A DNA stretch of 64,000 nt from Siphonodentalium dalli. Lineage: Eukaryota > Mollusca > Scaphopoda > Gadilida > Siphonodentaliidae. Within the stretch, counting starts at the first letter, position 1, and every line of letters starts with the position of its first letter. A program made the translations under genes and the position numbers. The notes beneath the pieces are model-generated. The model was not told the DNA's origin and ran no database searches. It saw only the letters and a list, made by a program, of their open reading frames with translations. Of this stretch, positions 34,474 to 45,710 are shown piece after piece. The stretch is taken from NCBI GenBank assembly GCA_032622095.1, contig CP136062.1, positions 33,418,918 through 33,482,917 of the forward strand, in the 5' to 3' direction.

Positions 34474-34921
34474 TGTGGGATTTCGATCGTTATTTTGCCA
34501 TTTCGAGCGCGAGTGCGAGTGATCACACATAACCTTGTTGTCACGAGTTTATTTTGCCAGAGCTATTGCGTTGAGTGTGTTATCGTATATCAACAATACA
34601 GCCTTGACCAGGGGTAACAAAGAAAAAAACAGAAAACAAAGCTCTGATTGAGCGAAGACGTGACAGGAAAGTTTTTGCGCATAACATCATTTTGACTGCA
34701 GGGCGACAATATTGGATATATCATACAGCCAGTGCCTCACACATTCAAATATAGAACCACGTATAAAACAATGGTTGTTTACTATATGGCGGAACGCCTA
34801 ATTTATTCCCGGTTGCAAATACAGTCTGAGTGAAAATGTAATAAGAATTGCGTTTTTGGACAGAATCAACATCTTAGTTAAATCATCAGGAACCACAGAC
34901 ATAACGGGGTAGGAGTTACAG

Positions 34922-35190
34922 CAATACAGCATGCACGACCACTTGACAAGTCTTGAGCCGACCATTTGATTACCGTTATATCGACTAAACGCGCTGAAAC
35001 CGCACACAGACCACGTGACATGGGATCGGTTCGTGTGCAGGACACAGGACACAATACAGCATGCACGACCACTTGACAAGTCTTGAGCCGACCATTTGAT
35101 TACCGTTATATCGACTAAAAGCGCTGAAACCGCACACAGACCACGTGACATGGGATCGGTTCGTGTGCAGGACACAGGACACAATACAGC
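34922..35190. repeat. 130-bp tandem duplication
   Basis: CAATACAGCATGCACGACCA through GTGCAGGACACAGGACA is present twice (34922-35051 and 35052-35181), almost identical, followed by the first ten bases of a third unit. Frames on the minus strand simply repeat with it. 34474-34921 shows nothing recognised. Confidence 0.92.
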
Positions 35191-35294
35191 TGGACAGCTG
35201 CATAAACACACTAACAGACAAACTGAATAAAAATTAAGCACTTCAACGTTAACCATTTATTTCTTAAAGTACACAGGTCCCTATGGCTTAGTTA

Positions 35295-37959
35295 TCTATA
35301 TCTATATTTGCGAATGTCTGTCTGTCTGTCTGTCTGTCTGTATGTCTGTCTGTGTTCTATAGAAATTCACAGGGGACCATCTAGATGATGCCAAAGGGGT
35401 CTACTAGGAGTAACTTTTTACGAGAAAGATAATGGTCGGGGTTAAAATTTTCTAAAGTGACACCGTTGTTGTCAGGGGCAGAAAAGGGGAAGGGGCAGAA
35501 AAAAAAATGGTCGCCGATTGCCACGAAACTTATATATAATCATCCCCATAATATGAGGAATCTAATGGTGTGTTTTAAATATGGCAAAAGTCACGCCGTT
35601 CGCGCCAGGGGTACCCGGAAGGGGGAGGGGCAGAATTTTTTTCTGTCGCCGATTGCCACGAAACTTACATATAATCATCCCCGTGATATGAAGAATACAA
35701 CGGTGTGGTTTAAATATGTCAAAAGTGGCGTCCTTCGAGTCAGATTTGCACGAAAAGGGAGAGGGGCACCAAAATTGATAAAACTAATTTTAGCGCCGAT
35801 TTCCACCAAATTGATATATATTCTTCTTCATGATACAAGGAATCTAATTGTGCGATTTAACAACGCCAAATTGTTGTCGTTTGGATGAGAGATTGGGAGG
35901 GGGTGGGCACTAAATTTGATAATAATTGGTTTAGTCGCCGATTGCCACCACACTTATACAAAAGCATCCCCATGGTATGAGGAATCTAATGGTGTGGCTT
36001 ATATCTGTCAAGAGTGGCCTCATTCGAGTCAGGGGTGTATTGAAAGGGACAGGGGCACCAAAATTGATGCACAAATTTCTACCAAATTGTACGTTCTTAT
36101 CCATGATATGAGGAATCTGATCGTGTGATTTAAAGACGCCATAGTGGTGCTGTTTAGGTCAGAGATGGGGAGGGAGGGATTGGCACCAATTTGACAAATA
36201 AAAACATTGTTTAGTCGCCGATTATCACCAAAATTATAAACAATCATCTCCATGATATCAGGAGTGTAATTGTGTGGTTTAAGGAATCACAAGTGGGGCC
36301 ATTCGAGTCAGTGGTGTATAGAGATGAAAGGGACATTATATCTATATGCTTAGTGCCGATTTCCACCAGATTGATACATATTCTTCTCCGTGATACGAGG
36401 AATCTTATCGTGTGGTTTAGACACAACAAATTGGTGCCCTATGGGTGAGAGATATGGGGACCTTCAATTTGATACGAATTTGTATACTCGCCAATTTTCA
36501 CCAATTTCATATATATGCATCTCTAATCTCTAATGAGCCTTAGTGTGTGCAGCTTGAGTCCGAAATAGGGACGGGAGGGTCACCAAAAACTGATACAAAA
36601 TATTTTTAGTACCAATTACCATCAAATTCAGACACGTTCTTCTCAAATGATACAAGAAATCAAATTGTGCTGTCTGTCTGTCTTTCTGTCTGTCTGTGTG
36701 TTCTATATATAACTTCACGCGGTACAATCGAAGAGGCAAAAGCTGATACAAATATATTTGGCACTAATTGCCAACAAATTCATACATGTTTTTATCTAAT
36801 GATATACCATGAATTAAATCACATTTGGTGTCGTTTGCGTCACGGATGGCGAGCGGATATGCACTATCATAGATAAGATTGCTATTCGCCGATATCCACG
36901 TATAAGTTATATATAGTCACACAGGTCATCTCCATATCAGTTTAAGGAGATTTGGGCGTTCACATTTCACAATCCCGACAAATGGTAACCCACTTATAAG
37001 TCACTTGAACAATTATATCTTCTTAATTGTCATATTTATATGGGGATGGCAATCAGGACATTCACACAATGAGCTAGCAAAAAGAGATACATAGAAGAAG
37101 CACTAAACGTATATTTATCATTCTATTGAAGAGATACATATATTCGTGCAAACTGAGAGACCTCCAACCGTCAGAGGATTGCATATATATTATAACAAAA
37201 TTGAGTCTGTTCCATTCAATAGTTTCCACAAAAAAAGTTACAATTTGTGAGGATATATGGACGGCCTGTTCAAAAATAGTGGTCACAGTGTGCAGTCATA
37301 TATAGTTTCTTCTGATATACAATAACATGCAGTTAGTAGCACATGACTTTTCAGGATCCTCCCAATACTGACATCTGACAAGGGTTTAGAACAGACTCAT
37401 CGACTGACATAAACAATTCAAAATCTCGCTCTGTGTCTGGCAAATGTAGCTGATATGCACGCGCAGCAACATTTCGTTGAAACTGAGAATATTGAGCCAT
37501 GAACAGAGGAGCACCTGGAAATTTCTTTGAAACATCTGTATCGTCATGGAGATATGATAGCCAGGTATCCTCGAGATCTTAGTCCAACCCACTAGATTGG
37601 TTGATACATCTCAATATGTAAAACCCAATTGTCATCTTTTATTTATGCGAACTAATGTCTTTATGATGTCCATGTATCATATAATAACGTATGACGTATA
37701 CGCAGTTGTAAATAAATAAATACTTCATTATTGGTGGAACGGATTAATCGCGATAAACAGAATGACAATTGACAAGGTGGACCACTACTTATATTCCATG
37801 ACTGTAATAATCATGTTTTGTGATGCTATTTGAATATACAATTTATGAGAAAACGTATAACACTTTGAACAAGGGTGTTCTCTATTCCCAACAAATATCC
37901 ACAGCATACAGATGGTTTCACATCGCATTAACCTGGGCAACGCCGGGTAACCCTGCTAG
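35295..37959 (+). mobile_element. Candidate non-autonomous Helitron/Helentron-like element with core tandem repeats
   Basis: The 3' end is ACCTGG-GCAACG-CCGGGT (hairpin, one G-T pair) followed 10 bases later by CTAG and then T, the classic Helitron terminus. The proposed 5' end TCTATATC follows an A, consistent with insertion between A and T. Just inside is a (TCTG)n microsatellite (35317-35352), then degenerate tandem core units of about 110-125 bp (35461 to about 36560: GCCGATTGCCACGAAACTTA, TGATATGAGGAATCTAATGG, GGGAGGGGCA). A second TCTG run and head-like sequence start at 36668. This layout matches mollusc HINE/pearl elements. No Rep/helicase is encoded. The 3' end is more certain than the 5' end. 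Confidence 0.55.
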
Positions 37960-38053
37960 TACACTATATACAGAAACTCATTGGAATTTGGAATGGTCTA
38001 TTATTCATTTGTATGGGTATCCATGAAGCATAATATGACCGCAAACATAACAG

Positions 38054-38538
38054 ACAAGAAAACCAATGTCAGAAATGGTAACGCGCTCAAGATCATATAT
38101 TATATACCCATGATTGTAATTATAGAATATAAAATATATAGGTTTTGCGAATGACCAACTCAGAATTTCGTCTAAATAACAATAACAACCAGCACCTAAT
38201 TAACGAACCGGCGGCCGACTCGGCCGTCTCTGACCACAACCCCCGAAATATGTCTATACAAGTTGAAATATAAGAATTACAAATTATCTTTTTCATTTCT
38301 TTTATTTGTAATTGGCATAGCTTATCACAAACCAAAAATCAACATTATTGACATAATGTTAACGACAATAAACAAAATTGAAATTCCCAACTACACCTTT
38401 TACCGGACTCGGCCTCCGGTTAACAATTCGCAGTTCGACTTTTAATCCTCCCAAAATTCCAAGTTCTATAAATAAAACCTCCATGCGCCCAGGCGAATCG
38501 AGATTCTCTACACCAGTATACACGCGGAGCGCGCGTAA
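38054..38538 (-). repeat. Dispersed 0.5-kb repeat, copy 2 (inverted relative to 7251-7762)
   Basis: Reverse complement of the repeat at 7251-7762, from ACAAGAAAACCAATGT to CGCGGAGCGCGCG. Similarity is high in the middle and lower near the GC-rich end. Confidence 0.75.
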
Positions 38539-38625
38539 TAATACAAGAGCAGACTGGTGTATATTCATTGGTGGGAAATGTTCCGACAATAAGTATGGTC
38601 GTTTGTTGAACTTATTATTATCGAC

Positions 38626-39505
38626 ACATGTCCTAAGGGAATAACTGTACAGTAATTAGTATGGAAATCACATGTCCTAAGGGAATAACTGTACAGTAAT
38701 TAGTATGGAAATCACATGTCCTAAGTGAATAACTGTACAGTAATTAGTATGGAAATCACATGTCCTAAGGGAATAACTGTACAGTAATTAGTATGGAAAT
38801 CACATGTCCTAAGGGAATAACTGTACAGTAATTAGTATGGAAATCACATGTCTTAAGGGAATAACTGTACAGTAATTAGTATGGAAATCACATGTCCTAA
38901 TGGAATAACTGTACAGTAATTAGTATGGAAATCACATGTCCTAATGGAATAACTGTACAGTAATTAGTATGGAAATCACATGTCCTAAGGGAATAACTGT
39001 ACAGTAATTAGTATGGAAATCACATGTCCTAAGGGAATAACTGTACAGTAATTAGTATGGAAATCACATGTCCTAAGGGAATAACTGTACAGTAATTAGT
39101 ATGGAAATCACATGTCCTAATGGAATAACTGTACAGTAATTAGTATGGAAATCACATGTCCTAATGGAATAACTGTACAGTAATTTGTATGGAAATCACA
39201 TGTCCTAAGGGAATAACTGTACAGTAATTAGTATGGAAATCACATGTCCTAATGGGATAACTGTACAGTAATTAGTATGGAAATCACATGTCCTAAGGAA
39301 ATAACTGTACAGTAATTAGTATGGAAATCACATGTCCTAAGGGAATAACTGTACAGTAATTAGTATGGAAATCAGATGTCCTAAGGGAATAACTGTACAG
39401 TAATTAGTATGGAAATCACATGTCCTAAGGGAATAACTGTACAGTAATTAGTATGGAAATCGCATGTCCTAATGGAATAACTGTACAGTAATTAGTATGG
39501 AAATA
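38626..39505 (+). repeat. 44-bp minisatellite, exactly 20 units
   Basis: The unit starts ACATGTCCTAAGGGAATAAC and continues with TGTACAGTAATTAGTATGGA-AATC. The span of 880 bases is 20 times 44 with no length variants. Most differences are in one position block (AAGGG, AATGG, AAGTG). Each unit contains the perfect palindrome ACTGTACAGT. Confidence 0.96.
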
Positions 39506-40124
39506 TTAACTTGACGGGGCAAACACTGATGTGCGTGGACAATAAGGACACAAAGTAATCAGTGTTTATTGTTGGTCCAGTGAAGTCAGCAGTTAAAAAT
39601 ATCCTCACAATTCACATAGGTTCATATTGGACTTATTTTATTCTGAAATAAGCCGACAGTGGACATATACCAGTTATTCAGTTGTGTGGCCTGGACCACA
39701 ATGAAACACATTTTAAAGAGCGTATATCTATACTAAGTCTATTTAGGTTCATATAGAGCGCAAATCCTATTCAAATAATGCCAATATGTGTTTTTGAAAT
39801 AAGTTCAATATGAGTTTCAAAATGGCGGATAAAATGGTCGCCATCTTAGCGAAATTAATTGTCCTTACATGTATGTAGTGCCGTTATGCCTATTATGGTA
39901 AAATGTGTACACATTATTTATTTCAAACATAACATTTGTCAAGAAAAAACACTAATCAGTGACTCTGATACATATGGTAAACGTGATTATATGCCAGGGA
40001 ATGCTGGGATACCGCTCGTGGAGCACAGCTATCGGCTAATGAGGTGTAATTTACTAATAGCGTGTTTTAATGATCATAAATGATGGAACACGGCAAGCGT
40101 CTTCATTATACGAAAAATAGTTTA
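39506..40124. other. Anonymous DNA, no supported gene
   Basis: No repeat partner or coding motif was recognised. Confidence 0.4.
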
Positions 40125-40536
40125 GTGACCCGCCATATCAAATCCAGTCGTAAGTCGGGATTTGTTTTACCCTGTGCCAATGCATTCTCTTATATATGCG
40201 AGTCGACCATAGGTCGCCTCGCATATATAAGAGAATGCATTGGCCTAACAATTTTTTACAATTTTAATAATTTTTCTTGTATTATTCAACAATTTTATAA
40301 TTTCACCCATACAGAGTCCCAGACAAACATGAGCAGACGACACTCTTCTATATGCTTCTATATATGTGTGGGGCTCCCTGCAGGGCAATGGATTTTTTTG
40401 TTTTATGTCCTAAAAATTGTAAGAAACATTTATTTAAAAAAAATGATAAAAAATTGTTAGGCCAATGCATTCTCTTATATATGCGAGGCGACCTATGGTC
40501 GACTCGCATATATAAGAGAATGCATTGGCACAGGGT
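40125..40536 (+). mobile_element. Two-hairpin MITE, GTGACCCGCC left end, right end truncated
   Basis: It begins GTGACCCGCCATATC and carries hairpins at 40176-40244 and 40461-40529, with the core CAGAGTCCCAGACAAACATG and GGGGCTCCCTGCAGGG between. After CACAGGGT (40536) it switches to unrelated sequence, so the right inverted end is lost. Confidence 0.83.
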
Positions 40537-41087
40537 GATTCTAGATCTTGTTCATTCAGTATAATATCCTCCTGGAATTTTAGTAAAGATAGATCACAAT
40601 GACCTTTAAATGGCTTCAAATTCATTGACAACCGTTGATATGGAGCCACGGATTACCACAATATTAGACTTTTTCGATATAAATTGTCGATAGATTAGCA
40701 CTGGCAGCGGCTCAAAAGAGCAATACAAATGTGTAATCAACGTGTGGGTTATTTGTGCAATATAATCTCATTAGAGTCATGATAACTAGATGCAACTAGG
40801 AACTGGTAGAATATCTCGAGTTAGGGTTTCCATGATACATGTATGTGCAATGGATAACCACATGCTGGAGTTCCAAGTATGAACATTGTTGTGTACAAGT
40901 CTGGTTATGGACTATGCAAACAAACATGATAATCAGCTATGTTTATTTTAAAACTTAACTAGTTATAGCAATTATTTTCGATAACCTTGGGTGATTTCCG
41001 ATGTTTTGTAAGACCTCGGCCAATCTTTTATATTTGAAAAGTTGCAATAACAGGAAATTTTGAAGCAACACATATCCTATACATATT

Positions 41088-41800
41088 GTGGTGAAACCGC
41101 CTCATATAATGACGAAATAATGTCATATAATGACGAAATAACATCATATAATGTCGAAACCACATTATATATCGTCAAAACTACATGATATAATGTCAAG
41201 ACAACATCGTATAATGACAAAACTATATCATATATAATGAGTCATTATTAATGACGAAATCACAAACTATAATGTCGAAACCACATCGTATAATGGGGAA
41301 CCACCTTATATAACGGATAACCCATATCATATAGTGGAGAAACTACATCATATAATGGACAAAGCAAAACCTATAATGATGAATCGACCTGATGTAACAA
41401 CCTCACGAAATGATGAAACCACTCCATACAGTGATAAAACAACTTCATATAATGGAGAAACCATCTCATATAATGGCGAAACCACCTCATGTAATGACGA
41501 AACAACCTCATATAATGGAGAAACCACCTCATGTAATGGAAAAACCACTTAACATAATGATGAAACAACCTTATATAATGGAGAAACCATCTCATATAAT
41601 GGAGAAACAATCTCATATAATGACGAAACAACCTCATATAATGGAGAAACCACCTCATGTAATGGAAAAACCACTTAACATAATGATGAAACAACCTCAT
41701 ATAATGGAGAAACCACCTCATATGATAATGAAAGCCCATCATATATATAACTTATGAAATAACCTCACATACATGTACTGATGAAACCACATCATATTAC
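41088..41800 (+). repeat. Degenerate 18-21-bp tandem repeat
   Basis: The unit is close to CCTCATATAATGGAGAAACCA. The left part (41088-41330) is more diverged (ATAATGACGAAAT); the right part has a roughly 126-base higher-order pattern, since the stretch at 41459-41560 recurs near 41580-41690. Open frames on both strands reflect the 21-base period. Confidence 0.88.
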
Positions 41801-41950
41801 ATAGTCCTGGTATACATGTATTAGCAAGGATGGATAAAGTTAAACGGTGGTTTCGTTTTATTTAGCTTGAAATTCCTTGACAATCGCTTCTATAGCACGA
41901 AACAATTACTCTAGCTAATGCAACGGCATCAGTCTTATTTCCAACATTTG

Positions 41951-42050
41951 AACAACCTGTCACCATCGCCAGATGTCTCAAACAACCTGTCACCATCGCC
42001 AGATGTCTCAAACAACCTGTCACCATCGCCAGATGTCTCAAACAAGCACG
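41951..42050 (+). repeat. 30-bp tandem repeat, three units
   Basis: AACAACCTGTCACCATCGCC-AGATGTCTCA is repeated three times exactly. It lies in an 88-codon frame (41918-42184) as NNLSPSPDVS repeats. No other coding evidence exists, so it is kept as a repeat. Confidence 0.93.
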
Positions 42051-42520
42051 GCAAATGTTATCCCAGATCTGAATATGTTACGAACATTTTCGTTATTATT
42101 GTTTATTTCTTAAAAACATATAGTATGACCATATTAACTTTGACACAACTTGAGGTGCGACTGTCCCAATGGGACCAAGGATAACGCACATGGATTACAT
42201 ATGCGATCTTATCGATATTAAAGGGAATTATGTACACGTAATTTGGTAGCAGGTACAATATAGGTTGATAAATACACTGAATGTCATTATACAGACTGTA
42301 TAAATACCAAGCAAAATTAAAATTGACGAGAGTAAACAACTGTTTAAAATGTTCTGCACAGTATATATTTATACAGACCAAAACATTGTGTGTTGTTTCA
42401 TGCTGACAATTCGGGTCCTGATGGCTTCGATATGACTATGGAAGAGGACCGTAATGCGATAAAAGTGATGCTTAATTTAGTATAAGTCGAGGCTTCAAAC
42501 TACAAATTGTACGGGTATTA

Positions 42521-42698
42521 TAAGATGACAGGAATTGAATAATAACACCTTTATAGACATATTAGTGTATAAAGCACACACGCTGTTTGCCTTCTGTGAA
42601 GCCTTTATCAAGTGAAATCGGTTTTTCACTTAGCTTCGTGTGTGTGCATAAAAATCATGAGTCTATAAAGGTGCTATCATTCAATTTCTGTCATCTTA
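42521..42698. repeat. Foldback element, about 178 bp
   Basis: The arms TAAGATGACAGGAATTGAAT and the complement at 42679-42698 pair with mismatches, continuing through CACCTTTATAGAC/GTCTATAAAGGTG. The centre holds GTGAAATCGGTTTTTCAC. Likely a MITE; target duplication not resolved. Confidence 0.72.
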
Positions 42699-42774
42699 TG
42701 ACTGGATCAAGACTCATGCGGCTATACATATAGTGTAAACATATTTTTATTTCCAATTCCAAACAGATATATAG

Positions 42775-42916
42775 AATATACGCATAGTGTTTCAGAATAA
42801 CAAATTTAATCCAAAAGTGGGATTGGCGATTTACACCACGAGCTTCAGCGAGTGGTGTAAATCGCCAATCCCACGAGTGGATTAAATTTGTTATTCAGAA
42901 ACACTATGCGTATATT
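42775..42916. repeat. 142-bp near-perfect palindrome
   Basis: The arms AATATACGCATAGTGTTTC and the complement, then GAATAACAAATTTAATCCA, then GTGGGATTGGCGATTTACAC, pair almost completely around a short centre GAGCTTCAGCGA. Interruptions are small. Confidence 0.9.
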
Positions 42917-42918
42917 TT

Positions 42919-43085
42919 GTTTATGCCACGATCTTTACAATGCGATGGATAAACACCTTTCCGTTCAAATTGTATGGAGAAAGTTTAATCCACTCTGCGA
43001 AGTTTATGCCACGATCTTTACAATGCGATGGATAAACACTTTTCCGTTCAAATTGTATGGAGAAAGTTTAATCCACTCTGCGAAG
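42919..43085 (+). repeat. 83-bp tandem duplication abutting the palindrome
   Basis: GTTTATGCCACGATCTTTAC through AATCCACTCTGCGAA occurs at 42919-43001 and 43002-43085 with one or two differences. It is followed by a small hairpin (TTTAATCAACA/TGTTGATTAAA) at about 43106-43130. Confidence 0.93.
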
Positions 43086-43130
43086 TTTAATCAACAGTAG
43101 GCACGTTTAATCAACAGTTGTTGATTAAAT

Positions 43131-43926
43131 GTAAAATTTAAACAGATGGCTTTATTTATATAGTAAGATAGGCGATCGTGGTATAAAACATAATATACAG
43201 ATGATACAAATATGCAAAATAGAAGAGATAATGTATGGAAATGAGGATCAGACAAAAATCCCGAGGGCTTATATGAAGTCTTCAGGCTTTTTGGCGACAT
43301 GCCCCTTCCTCAATAAGTGAGGGAGGGGTATCGATCATACGGAAAAGAATTGAAATAATGTTTTTAAGGTGAAATGGAGATATATAACTAAGTTTGAGTT
43401 AGGGGTGGAAACAGGGAGAATATAGTGTTAGTGATAGCAAGAGGCAGAGATAGAGAGGGGGAGAAAGTAGAAGACATGAGGGGGGGGGGGGCAGATGAAT
43501 CGTGAAATGATGACAGTGGTGGGGAGTTTTCAATAATTGAGTTGTTGCGTGATGAAAATGATGCTCGTCTATAGCTATACATATACATCAACTTTACGGG
43601 TATTATATAATCCCATAACGATGTATTGAAGTAATTAAAAACCCAACATTGAACACTGTGTCTTAGGTTATTTGAGTTATTCCCCCCGTCGGCGCAGCTG
43701 AATAGGTTCCTCGTCGCTCGGAAGCTTCTGATTTTATCTCTATGGCGACGCAGATGGCACAGGCGCAGGCGACGTGAACATGAATGTGTGTCTCCAAACA
43801 AGTTGACTCTTCATACTACTCAAGGGACCTGTGTTCGGGAAACACATTGACCTACAAAGATATGTGCAGAATTGTAGCAAATACATGTAATCAATGTATC
43901 CATTCCTGATATAAACATGCAAATAT
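43131..43926. other. Anonymous DNA with a G tract
   Basis: A purine-rich stretch (43390-43495) ends in a run of about ten G and gives a spurious 137-codon minus frame. No supported gene. Confidence 0.45.
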
Positions 43927-44385
43927 GTGACCCGCCATATCAAATCCAGTCGTAAGTCGGGATATTTTTACCCTGTGCCAATGCATTCTCTTATATATGC
44001 GAGTCGACTATAGGTCGCCTCGCATATATAAGAGAATGCATTGGCCTAACAATTTTTTACAATTTTAATAATTTTTTCTTGTATTCTTTAACAATTTTAT
44101 AATTTCACCCATACAGAGCCCCAGACAAACATGAGCAGACGACACTCTTCTCTATGCTTCTATATATGTGTGGGGCTCCCTGCAGGGTAATGGATGTTTT
44201 TTATTTTATGTCCTAAAAATTGTAAGAAACATTTTTTTTTTTTAAATGATAAAAAATTGTTAGGCCAATGCATTCTCTTATATATGCGAGGCGACCTATG
44301 GTCGACTCGCATATATAAGAGAATGTATTGGCACAGGGTTAAAAAAAAATCCCGACTTACGACTGGATTTGATATGGCGGGTCAC
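43927..44385 (+). mobile_element. Two-hairpin MITE, GTGACCCGCC-ended, complete
   Basis: A 459-bp element with inverted ends GTGACCCGCCATATC and GATATGGCGGGTCAC, flanked by ATAT on both sides (probable 4-base duplication; because ATAT is self-complementary it could also be part of the ends). Hairpins are at 43977-44045 and 44264-44332. The core is CAGAGCCCCAGACAAACATG to GGGGCTCCCTGCAGGG. It is the best reference copy of this subtype here. Confidence 0.88.
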
Positions 44386-45462
44386 ATATTGTCCCCTATG
44401 ACCACATCACATCTCGGGTTTTTCGACTTTGGTAATTACAGTCAGAATGATTTTATGTGCTGATTGAGTTATGCGCAGTTAGCTGTACTGTGCACGGTCA
44501 ATTCGTTTGGTCTGAAATATTCAAGTCTGGTAGCCGGGTGGTAATATTTAGCGAAGCGGCTATAGTCACCCCTGGGCAAGTTGTCCTGCTAATATACTAT
44601 AATACTGGTGGTCCTGCTGAATTGCTATGATGCCGCAAATAGTATTTAGTTTTTATCCTTTTCGGTACTATGCACTGCAAGAATAATTAATAAATTAACT
44701 AACAACACTTAATTGGAATTAGTCCACAGTGTTATGGTGGTCAGCTTTTTAACTGATTATGAACCCAGGACTCATCGCAGCCCAATTTGTCATGTATCTA
44801 AAGGCATAACATGAACGGAAATTCTCAAATATAGAACACTGCCTTTCTAAATGAAAATAATCATTACATTCGCGAATCAAGAATAAATAAGTCCTCTCTC
44901 ATTATATTGAGATATGATATCATGGCTACATGAACTGCACTTTTGAAAACAAGATGTATTTGGTAGAAGTTTTTGGTACCTGAACACGGTGAAATTTTAA
45001 ATAGTGTTCATGCCATACCCGTAGAGTAAATGAGGTTATAATACACAATGGGTAAATAGTTCTTAAATATTGTGTCTTAATACTCGATTGTAACAAATTT
45101 CACAATGAAATTCCAGGCATATTTTGAGAAAATCCTTTTTAAATTACCAGGACATTTTGACAAGCGACTAAAATATATGGGCTTGCCCGCCTCACACGCC
45201 ACCACAGGGATGTCCAATTTAAAAACGAGCGCACCTCTTAACTAGCATATCGGTATCAAATAAGATGCATCTGTTAAAGTGGCGATTGTTTTAGTTAAGA
45301 TTTATAAATTTATATTTTTAGTCGCGTTTTTAAAGACATATTATGTACGTGTTCGAGTGCGTGAAACTGATAAATTAATATTCAGGTGCTATGTCAACCG
45401 GAGGAATGTAGCATTCTACTAACATCGCCGAAAATCTCAAGCAAATCGACCGTAACACTACA
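44386..45462. other. Anonymous DNA, no supported gene
   Basis: Around 44530-44640 there is a GTAGCCGGGTGG...CCTGGGCAAG...CCTGCTAATA stretch reminiscent of a decayed Helitron end, but it is not conserved enough to call. Nothing else was recognised. Confidence 0.35.
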
Positions 45463-45710
45463 CAGAAAACATCGTCTGAACTATGCTCAATTGTAAATAT
45501 TTACTACTCGGTTCGGGACGCATCTACCAGCGATAAACTAACGAAAACGATTTCGCCATCGACAGTCAGTGGATTTAATTAATATATAAGAATGACGGTG
45601 TTTGTTGTCAATTTACATATAATATTTGTAAAACAACTACTTTGAACAAGATTATTCTCCAATTCTATTTGATCACCCTACCACCGGAGTGTTTCACATC
45701 ACTTTAACGA
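45463..45710 (-). repeat. Dispersed repeat F, copy 2
   Basis: Reverse complement of 25111-25358, from GAAAACATCGTCTGAAC to GTGTTTCACATCACTTTAAC, with scattered differences. Confidence 0.72.

Noticed and set aside
38626-39505. CRISPR array
   Set aside because: Units are contiguous tandem repeats with no variable spacers, there are no cas genes, and the genome is animal.
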